DNA from: Sphingomonas koreensis
Lineage (GTDB): Bacteria > Pseudomonadota > Alphaproteobacteria > Sphingomonadales > Sphingomonadaceae
Direction: 5' to 3'
Assembly: GCF_002797435.1 (NCBI RefSeq)
Contig: NZ_PGEN01000001.1
Coordinates: forward strand, 2,292,501 to 2,356,500
Length of the DNA stretch: 64,000 nt
In this document: positions 57,945 through 64,000 of the stretch, in pieces
How positions within the stretch are numbered: position 1 is the first letter of the stretch
How the letters are laid out: every line of letters starts with the position of its first letter
Translations under genes and position numbers: made by a program
The notes under the pieces: model-generated
Seen by the model: only the letters and a program-made list of their open reading frames with translations
Database searches by the model: none
What the model was told of the DNA's origin: nothing

Positions 57945-59048
57945 TCAGCGGTGTTGGGCGACGACTGCGGCGACCACGCCCTGCATCAGTTCCTGCCGTT
58001 CCTTGATCGGGCGCGGCGTGTCGCCGATCATCACCGCGATCGAATAGGCCTTGCCGTCCGGTGCGGTGAGGATGCCGACATCGTTATAGCCTGCGGTGCG
58101 CCCCGCCAGATCCTGGCCGGTGCCGGTCTTGTGACCGAAACTCCAGCCCGGCGGTACGGCGCCGCGCAGCCGGTACTTGCCGGTGCGCGAGGCTTCCATG
58201 ACCGTCATCAGCCACCGGGTCGACGACGGCGACAGGATTTCTCCCGCCTTGAGCCGCGCCAGCGCCAGCGCGATCGCGGCGGGCGCCGCGCCGTCGATCG
58301 GATCGGCGACATAGGCGTCGAACGCGGCACGGCGCACATTCGGCGCCAGCGCGGCGCGCGCCTGCTGGAAGGAGCGGCCCATCGAATATTCGGGCTTCCA
58401 GGGCAGCCCCGCGGTCCGCGCCTGCAACAGCCGTTCGCCAGGGCCGAAGCGGATGTCGCCAAGCCCCTTGTCGCGGATCATCGCGCGAACCGCCTCCGGG
58501 CCGCCGACCAGGTTGAGCAGCCGGTCGTTCGCGGTGTTGTCGCTCTGCTGCATCGCGCGCAACAGCAGTTCGCGCACCGTGGTCCGATAAACGCCGTTCT
58601 TGACCACCAGCGCTGCGATCGGCTGATGGAAGACGGTGAGATTCTCGCGCGTCAGCGTGACCGGATCGTCGAGCGTCAGCCGTCCGCGATCGCGCGCGTC
58701 GAGTACGGTCATCGCGACCCAAAGCTTGCTCACGCTCTGTTGCGGCATGCGGCGCGTGCCATTGGCATCGATCTGCCAGCCTGCGTCGAGGCTGCGCACC
58801 GACACGCCGACCACGCCGCCGAAATTGCGGGCGAGTGCATGGATGCTGGATTGAAGCGGCGCGGGCGCAGGCGATACGGGGAAAGGCCGCGGCGCAGGCG
58901 GCACGCCCATCGTGATGCGATAGCTGGGGGGTACGAGGTTCTCCGGCGCGTCCTGGGAGTGGACCGCAGCGCCGATCAGCAGCGCGGGGCCAAGCCCGCC
59001 CAATGTCAACGCCCGTTGAAGAATCGTGAAATCCTGAATTGCCAACAC
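57945..59048 (-). CDS. Class A beta-lactamase-like serine hydrolase
   Basis: A 367-residue exported protein with the class A serine beta-lactamase layout: S-V-S-K (Ser105, Lys108), S-D-N (169-171) and K-T-G-T (307-310). Residues 1-30 form a signal. About 45 residues before the domain are Pro-rich. The usual omega-loop E-x2-L-N is present only as E-R-L-L-Q (about 205-209), so carbapenem or cephalosporin hydrolysis is not certain. It could also be a non-lactamase hydrolase. It is divergent from no regulator; nadB lies upstream on the same strand. Confidence 0.85.
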   Translation of the reverse strand: MLAIQDFTILQRALTLGGLGPALLIGAAVHSQDAPENLVPPSYRITMGVPPAPRPFPVSPAPAPLQSSIHALARNFGGVVGVSVRSLDAGWQIDANGTRRMPQQSVSKLWVAMTVLDARDRGRLTLDDPVTLTRENLTVFHQPIAALVVKNGVYRTTVRELLLRAMQQSDNTANDRLLNLVGGPEAVRAMIRDKGLGDIRFGPGERLLQARTAGLPWKPEYSMGRSFQQARAALAPNVRRAAFDAYVADPIDGAAPAAIALALARLKAGEILSPSSTRWLMTVMEASRTGKYRLRGAVPPGWSFGHKTGTGQDLAGRTAGYNDVGILTAPDGKAYSIAVMIGDTPRPIKERQELMQGVVAAVVAQHR

Positions 59049-59173
59049 GCTACCAACGCCCCTTGCCCAATGTGATCATGTCACTCGGGGGCGGGCGGGT
59101 TCAAGCGTCTTGATGCGAAGCTGCGACGAACGCCGCGAATATGACGGCAAAGCGTGAGCAAAATGGCGCGGAA

Positions 59174-60772
59174 TCAAGGAACAAGCACGGTATCCACCGC
59201 CTTTTCGGCGGTTTCCGGGTAATCGAGCGTATAATGAAGGCCGCGGCTTTCGTGCCGGTGAAGCGCCGATCTCACGATCAGCTCGGCCGCCTGCAGCAGG
59301 TTGCGCAGCTCGATCAGGTCCGGCGTAACGCGGAAGTGGCCATAATAGTCGGCGACCTCGTCGTTGAGCATCTTGATGCGATGCGCGGCGCGTTCGAGCC
59401 GCTTGGTGGTGCGGACGATGCCGACATAGTTCCACATGAACCGGCGGATCTCGGTCCAGTTCTGCTTGATCACCACTTCCTCGTCGGAATCGGTAACGCG
59501 GCTTTCGTCCCACGGCCGGATCGCCGGGGGCGGGGGCAGCTTGTCCCAATTGGCCGCGATGTGTTTTGCCGCCGCCTCGCCAAACACGAAACATTCGAGC
59601 AGCGAGTTGCTGGCGAGGCGGTTCGCGCCGTGCAAGCCGCTCTCGCTGCACTCGCCCGCGGCATACAGGCCCGGCAGATCGGTCTTGCCGTCGAGATCGA
59701 TGACGATCCCGCCACAGGTGTAATGCTGCGCGGGCACCACCGGGATCGGCCCCGTCGTCATGTCGATGCCCAAGCCGATCAGCTTTTCATAGATGTTGGG
59801 GAAATGCCCCTTCACGAACTCGGCCGGCATATGGCTGATGTCGAGATGGACATAGTCGAGGCCGTAGCGCTTGATCTCGGCATCGATCGCACGTGCCACC
59901 ACGTCGCGCGGGGCGAGTTCCATGCGCTCGGCGTCGTAATAGGTCATGAAGCGCTTGCCGGTCTGCGGGTTGATCAGCCGCCCGCCCTCGCCGCGCACCG
60001 CTTCGGTGATCAGGAAGTTCTTGACCTCCAGATTGTAGAGGCAGGTCGGGTGGAACTGCATCATCTCCATGTTCGAGATGCGGCACCCCGCGCGCCACGC
60101 CATCGCGATGCCGTCACCGGTCGCGCCCTTGGGCGCGGTCGAGAAGAGATAGGTGCGTCCCGCTCCGCCCGTCGCGAGGATGGTCGCGTTGGCGGTGAAC
60201 AGCTCGACATGGCCGGTCGCGCGATTGACGGCATAGACGCCCCAGACATTGCCGGCGCCCGAATAGCGTTCCTCGTGCCGGCTGGTGGCAAGATCGACCG
60301 CGACCATGTCGGGCACCAGCGTGATGTTGGGATGCGCAGCGGCGGCGCGGATCAGTGCTTCCTGCACCGCCCAGCCGGTCGCGTCATCGACATGGACGAT
60401 GCGGCGCGCGCTGTGACCGCCCTCGCGCGTCAGATGCCAGCCATCGCCGTCGCCATCGACGTTGAACGGCACGCCGAGCTTCGCCAGCCGTTCGATCGCC
60501 GCGGGGGCGTTCTCGACCACAAACTCGACGGTCGCGCGATCGTTGAGGCCGGCGCCCGCGATCATCGTGTCGGCGATATGCGCATCGAACGTGTCGCCCG
60601 GCTCCAGCACCGCGGCGATCCCGCCCTGTGCCCAGGCGGTCGAGCCCTCGTCGAGCGCCCCCTTGGCCAGCACCGTCACCCTGAATCGGTCGGCAAGGTT
60701 GATCGCGGCGGTCAGCCCCGCCGCGCCCGAGCCGATGATCAGCACGTCGGATTGCCGGGTCTCGCTAGCCAA
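59174..60772 (-). CDS. nadB: L-aspartate oxidase
   Basis: Flavoenzyme that oxidises L-aspartate to iminoaspartate, the first step of de novo NAD synthesis. The 532-residue product has D-V-L-I-I-G-S-G-A-A-G-L-T-A-A, the active-site region H-S-A-R-R-I-V-H and the H-Y-T-C-G-G-I motif (about 366), and a fumarate reductase-like C-terminal helical part. The start is TTG, with AGAGGA about nine bases before it. No nadA or nadC gene is in the window. Confidence 0.94.
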   Translation of the reverse strand: MASETRQSDVLIIGSGAAGLTAAINLADRFRVTVLAKGALDEGSTAWAQGGIAAVLEPGDTFDAHIADTMIAGAGLNDRATVEFVVENAPAAIERLAKLGVPFNVDGDGDGWHLTREGGHSARRIVHVDDATGWAVQEALIRAAAAHPNITLVPDMVAVDLATSRHEERYSGAGNVWGVYAVNRATGHVELFTANATILATGGAGRTYLFSTAPKGATGDGIAMAWRAGCRISNMEMMQFHPTCLYNLEVKNFLITEAVRGEGGRLINPQTGKRFMTYYDAERMELAPRDVVARAIDAEIKRYGLDYVHLDISHMPAEFVKGHFPNIYEKLIGLGIDMTTGPIPVVPAQHYTCGGIVIDLDGKTDLPGLYAAGECSESGLHGANRLASNSLLECFVFGEAAAKHIAANWDKLPPPPAIRPWDESRVTDSDEEVVIKQNWTEIRRFMWNYVGIVRTTKRLERAAHRIKMLNDEVADYYGHFRVTPDLIELRNLLQAAELIVRSALHRHESRGLHYTLDYPETAEKAVDTVLVP

Positions 60773-60875
60773 TCGTCATTCCTCTTGCCGGACGGGGCTC
60801 CCGCTATGCGCCAAACCGCATCGAAATCAAACGCCATGGTCGCCAAGCTTTTGCTGGCTGGCTAGAAGCGGCGCC

Positions 60876-61790
60876 ATGCGCATTTTCCCGATCCTTTCCG
60901 CTCTGGTCCTCGCCCTTGTCGCGCTGAGTCCCGCTGCCAACGCGACGCAGCGCTGCACGGCGGGGCAGCCCGGCACCACGCAACGTGTCGTGATCGGCGA
61001 TACCGGGCGATCAGTGCTGCTCCATCTCCCCGCGGCGTACCGGCCGGGCAAGCCGCTGCCACTGCTGTTCGTGCTCCATGGGAGCGGGGGCGACGGTGCG
61101 GCGATCCTCAGCCAGTCGGGGCTGGAAGCGACCAGCGACCGCCACGGCTTTCTGCTCGTCGCACCCGATGGCGGTATCCCGCTGGAGCGCGGTTTCGTGT
61201 GGAATATCCCCGGTGTGCCCACCGTTACCGGCAAGGTGCCGGGGCCGGAGGACGCAGACGATGTCGCCTTTATCCGCACAGTGATCGACTGGCTCGCGGC
61301 ACAGAGCTGCGCCGATCGTGCCCGCGTCTATTCGACCGGGCTGTCGGGCGGCGGGCGGATGACGTCATGGCTGGGCTGCGTCGCGTCCGACAGGATTGCG
61401 GCGATCGCGCCTGTCGTGGGTCTGCGCGCGGGTAACCCGCTCAGGGACGATCCCCGGCGACCCGACCCGGCGACCTGCCGCCCGCAAAAGCCGATGCCGG
61501 TGATCGCCTTTGCCGGCGACAAGGACGGCACCAATCCCGTGCAGGGCGGTGGCGCCGGCTATTGGCAATATACGATGGATGCGGCGCTGGCCCGCTGGGC
61601 TGAGCTCGGCGCTTGCCGGGCGGGACCCCTCCGCCGCGATCTGGCGATCGATCTGTATGAGCAGCTCTACACCGCGTGCGGCGACCGCGCCGAGGTGGTG
61701 GGTCATATCAAGCGGGGTGCAGGCCATGTGTGGACCGCCGACAATGAAGCGATGTGGGCGTTCCTGTCGCGCTACCGGCGCTCGTTCTGA
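60876..61790 (+). CDS. Exported poly(3-hydroxybutyrate) depolymerase/feruloyl esterase-like hydrolase
   Basis: A 304-residue alpha/beta hydrolase with a signal peptide (about 1-23). It has V-L-H-G-S-G-G-D-G (oxyanion region), the nucleophile in Y-S-T-G-L-S-G-G-G-R (S in G-L-S-G-G), V-I-A-F-A-G-D-K-D-G and G-A-G-H-V-W-T with the catalytic His. The PHB depolymerase/LpqC group is the nearest match; the substrate is uncertain. ATG at 60876 starts the signal. Confidence 0.88.
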   Translation: MRIFPILSALVLALVALSPAANATQRCTAGQPGTTQRVVIGDTGRSVLLHLPAAYRPGKPLPLLFVLHGSGGDGAAILSQSGLEATSDRHGFLLVAPDGGIPLERGFVWNIPGVPTVTGKVPGPEDADDVAFIRTVIDWLAAQSCADRARVYSTGLSGGGRMTSWLGCVASDRIAAIAPVVGLRAGNPLRDDPRRPDPATCRPQKPMPVIAFAGDKDGTNPVQGGGAGYWQYTMDAALARWAELGACRAGPLRRDLAIDLYEQLYTACGDRAEVVGHIKRGAGHVWTADNEAMWAFLSRYRRSF

Positions 61791-61833
61791 ACCACTCGCT
61801 CGGGACGAACGGGTCGGGGTTGCATGCGGCGCC

Positions 61834-62757
61834 TCAGCAGTTTGCCGCGCGGGTCAGGCTCAGGAAAACGTCCTCCAGGTCCGCCTCGCGCGTGCTGACG
61901 TCGACGATGCCGAACCCGGCGGCCTGCACAGCGCCCAGCACCTCGCCGGCATTGGCCTGATCCTTGGCATAGGTGATGACGAGGGTACGATCGCCCTTCA
62001 CCTCGATCTTCTGGAAGCAGCGGCTGTCAGGCACCGCCGCGATGTCGCGGTCCACCGTCACCTCGACCGCCTTTTCCTGGGTCTTGCCGACCAGCTCGCG
62101 CGTCGGTTCGTTGGCGATCAGCTTGCCATGGTTGATGATGGCGATGCGATCGCACAGCTCCTCGGCTTCCTCCAGATAGTGGGTGGTCAGCACCACCGTC
62201 ACGCCACGCTCGTTGAGCGAGCGGACATAGGCCCAGAGCTGCTGGCGAAGCTCGATATCGACGCCAGCGGTCGGTTCGTCGAGCACCAGCACGGGCGGGG
62301 AGTGGACCATCGCCTTGGCGACCATCAGCCGCCGCTTCATGCCCCCGGACAGGGTGCGCGAATACGCGTGGGCCTTGTCCTCCAGATGCACCGCGCGCAG
62401 CAGCTCCATCGACCGGCGCTGCGCCTTGGGCACGCCGTAGAGGCCGGCCTGGATCTCCAGCGTCTCGACGGGGGTGAAGAAGGGGTCGAACAGGATTTCC
62501 TGATTGACGATGCCGATCGCGCGCTTGGCGTTGCGCGGGTGCTGGTCGATGTCGAAGCCCCAGATCGAGGCACGTCCGGCGGTCTTGTTGACCAGACCGG
62601 CGAGGATGTTGATCAGCGTCGACTTGCCCGCGCCGTTCGGCCCCAGCAGCCCGAAGATCTGTCCGCGCGGCACCGTGAAGCTGACATCGTCCAGCGCCTG
62701 TTTGCCGCCCTGATAGACCTTCGAAAGGCCTTCGATCTCGATCGCCGCGTCGCTCAT
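61834..62757 (-). CDS. ABC transporter ATP-binding protein
   Basis: A 307-residue ABC ATPase of the ABC-2/drug-export type. Walker A is G-P-N-G-A-G-K-S-T (about 38-46), the signature L-S-G-G-M-K-R-R (about 137) and Walker B V-L-V-L-D-E-P-T-A-G-V-D. A C-terminal DUF4162-like regulatory part follows from about 225. No permease gene is next to it in the window. ATG at 62757 is preferred over longer frames that cross into the divergent zinc-finger gene. Confidence 0.92.
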   Translation of the reverse strand: MSDAAIEIEGLSKVYQGGKQALDDVSFTVPRGQIFGLLGPNGAGKSTLINILAGLVNKTAGRASIWGFDIDQHPRNAKRAIGIVNQEILFDPFFTPVETLEIQAGLYGVPKAQRRSMELLRAVHLEDKAHAYSRTLSGGMKRRLMVAKAMVHSPPVLVLDEPTAGVDIELRQQLWAYVRSLNERGVTVVLTTHYLEEAEELCDRIAIINHGKLIANEPTRELVGKTQEKAVEVTVDRDIAAVPDSRCFQKIEVKGDRTLVITYAKDQANAGEVLGAVQAAGFGIVDVSTREADLEDVFLSLTRAANC

Positions 62758-62838
62758 GCGCGCTGATCTGGAACTGCGCCGACGGCTTGGCAAGTGAAAC
62801 GATTGCCGCACCTGCGCGTCTTTGCTAACCGCACCCTC

Positions 62839-63069
62839 ATGATCGCGCCTCCCGAAGTCACCCGCGTCACCCATCGCCGCGTCGCCTGTGACGGCGCGCA
62901 TGCGGGCATCCCCGCCGCGCTCGGCCATCCGCGCGTGTTTCTCGAGATCGACGAGCATGGCTATGTCGATTGCGGCTATTGCGACCGCCGCTTCGTGCTG
63001 GTCGGCGGCCCCGCCGACGGCGCGGATCAGGGCGAATTGCCCGATCACCCGGCTGGCGCGAGCGTCTGA
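62839..63069 (+). CDS. Zinc-finger domain protein (NDUFS6-like)
   Basis: A 76-residue protein with the zf-CHCC pattern: V-A-C-D-G...G-H-P-R-V-F-L-E-I, then Y-V-D-C-G-Y-C-D-R-R-F. This resembles the zinc-binding part of the complex I accessory subunit NDUFS6, found in alphaproteobacteria as a small free protein. A respiratory complex I role is inferred. It is divergent from the ABC ATPase gene and 19 bases upstream of tldD. Confidence 0.87.
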   Translation: MIAPPEVTRVTHRRVACDGAHAGIPAALGHPRVFLEIDEHGYVDCGYCDRRFVLVGGPADGADQGELPDHPAGASV

Positions 63070-63088
63070 GGCCACTATATCGGATCGC

Positions 63089-64000
63089 ATGTACAGCGAT
63101 CCCCGTGGCTTCCTCTATCGCGACGGCTTCGATGCCGACGCCGCCCAGCGCCTGACCGCCTTGATCCTCGGCCGCGCCGAGGATGGCGAGCTTTACCTCC
63201 AGTACCGCAAGTCCGAGGCGTTCGGATTCGACGACGGGCGATTGAAGACCGCGTCGTACAACACCGATTCGGGTTTCGGCCTGCGTGCGGTAAGCGGCGA
63301 GACGACTGCCTTCGCGCACGCCAACGAAATCAGCCAAGCCGCGATCCGCCGCGCGGGCGAGACGATGGCGCTGATCGATCCGGCGACCGGGCCGAAGGCT
63401 GCGGCGCCCGCGCGCACCAACCGCCACCTCTATACCGATGCCGACCCGCTCGACCTGGTTCCCTTCGCCGACAAGGTGAACCTCTGTCAGACGATCGATG
63501 CCGCCGCCCGCGCCCGCGATCCGCGCGTGGTGCAGGTGTCGGCGAGTCTGCTTGGCTCGTGGAGTGTGGTCGAGATCGTCCGTCCGGACGGCTTCATCGC
63601 CACCGATGTGCGCCCGCTGGTGCGGCTCAACGTGTCGATCGTGGTCGAGGCGAACGGGCGGCGCGAAACCGGCAGCTTCGGTACCGGCGGCCGTGCGCTT
63701 TATGACCGGCTGTTCGAGCCCGCGACGTGGAACCGTGCGATCGATGAGGCGCTGGCGCAGGCACTGGTCAATCTGGAGGCGGTCGATGCACCGGCGGGCG
63801 AAATGACCGTGCTGCTCGGCCCCGGCTGGCCCGGCGTGCTGCTGCACGAGGCGGTCGGTCATGGGCTGGAAGGCGACTTCAACCGCAAGGGCACATCGGC
63901 CTTCTCCGGCCGGATCGGCGAGCGTGTCGCGGCGCCGGGGGTCACCGTTGTCGATGACGGATCGATCCACGACCGTCGCGGATCGCTCTCGATCGACGAC
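63089..64000 (+). CDS. tldD: Metalloprotease TldD (3' truncated by the window)
   Basis: N-terminal 304 residues of TldD, partner of TldE in a heterodimeric metallopeptidase used, for example, in antitoxin and peptide maturation. The frame is open to the window end. It shows the family zinc motif H-E-A-V-G-H-G-L-E at about residues 252-260, in G-V-L-L-H-E-A-V-G-H-G-L-E-G-D-F, and an N-terminal Y-S-D-P-R-G-F. ATG at 63089 is chosen. The C-terminal part is outside the window. Confidence 0.93.
   Translation, partial: MYSDPRGFLYRDGFDADAAQRLTALILGRAEDGELYLQYRKSEAFGFDDGRLKTASYNTDSGFGLRAVSGETTAFAHANEISQAAIRRAGETMALIDPATGPKAAAPARTNRHLYTDADPLDLVPFADKVNLCQTIDAAARARDPRVVQVSASLLGSWSVVEIVRPDGFIATDVRPLVRLNVSIVVEANGRRETGSFGTGGRALYDRLFEPATWNRAIDEALAQALVNLEAVDAPAGEMTVLLGPGWPGVLLHEAVGHGLEGDFNRKGTSAFSGRIGERVAAPGVTVVDDGSIHDRRGSLSIDD

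Noticed and set aside
62867..63970. A 367-codon minus-strand frame over the zinc-finger gene and tldD
   Set aside because: It is antisense to two recognised genes and has no recognisable motif.

Overview
The window is a GC-rich, gene-dense bacterial chromosome segment that looks like a sphingomonad (Alphaproteobacteria, Sphingomonas or a close relative). This rests on gene content and order (kinase/pyrophosphorylase, hemE and rho at the origin, then mnmE-mnmG-rsmG-parA-parB, holA-lptE-leuS), on alphaproteobacterial families (MmcB, DUF1491, DUF1489, DUF3576, DUF6489, DUF1674) and on the MnmE and MnmG sequences. No rRNA, tRNA, CRISPR array, prophage or complete insertion sequence was seen.

The most informative region is 9.5-21.6 kb. 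The 297 bases before hemE carry several DnaA-box-like 9-mers and an AT-rich tract, so this is the probable chromosomal origin. To its left the genes are almost all on the minus strand: the kinase/pyrophosphorylase, maf, aroE, coaE and dnaQ run, then hpf, ptsN, a thioesterase and DUF1491. To its right they are mostly on the plus strand: hemE, hemJ, rho, a TerC protein, mnmE, mnmG, rsmG, parA and parB. Three parS-like palindromes lie inside or next to mnmG/rsmG, immediately upstream of parA-parB. Origin, centromere and segregation genes therefore sit within about 11 kb.

The left edge (1-5.4 kb) holds a truncated class A penicillin-binding protein, a DUF45 metallopeptidase, a UPF0260 protein, an SCO1 copper chaperone, an ankyrin protein, MmcB and a SleB-type cell-wall hydrolase. 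From 22 to 33 kb come holA-lptE-leuS with a DUF3576 lipoprotein, a small outer-membrane protein, YggS, a HAD phosphatase, ribA, exodeoxyribonuclease III, lolA and a cyclophilin. Two long hairpin repeats bracket lolA.

From 33 to 48.5 kb are mgtE, msrA (with a probable 38-residue small gene in front), an aspartate-type aminotransferase, a fused pabB-pabC, an ArsR-led operon of small SRPBCC/DUF1428 proteins ending in a broken GFA-type fragment, tsaD-gpsA, an unrecognised H/C-containing protein, a DUF1674 (SDHAF4-like) gene, htpX, rsmB and rpe. From 48.5 to 64 kb are a heparinase-like protein, purH, a polysaccharide flippase, polA, a short patch of small hypothetical genes with degenerate repeats, a 2OG-Fe(II) oxygenase, a class A beta-lactamase-like serine hydrolase, nadB, an esterase, an ABC ATPase without a permease, a zinc-finger protein and the first part of tldD.

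Nothing resembles a large new defence or mobile system. The points worth follow-up are the origin/parS arrangement, the hairpin repeats, the small gene before msrA, and the unrecognised protein at 44.5 kb.
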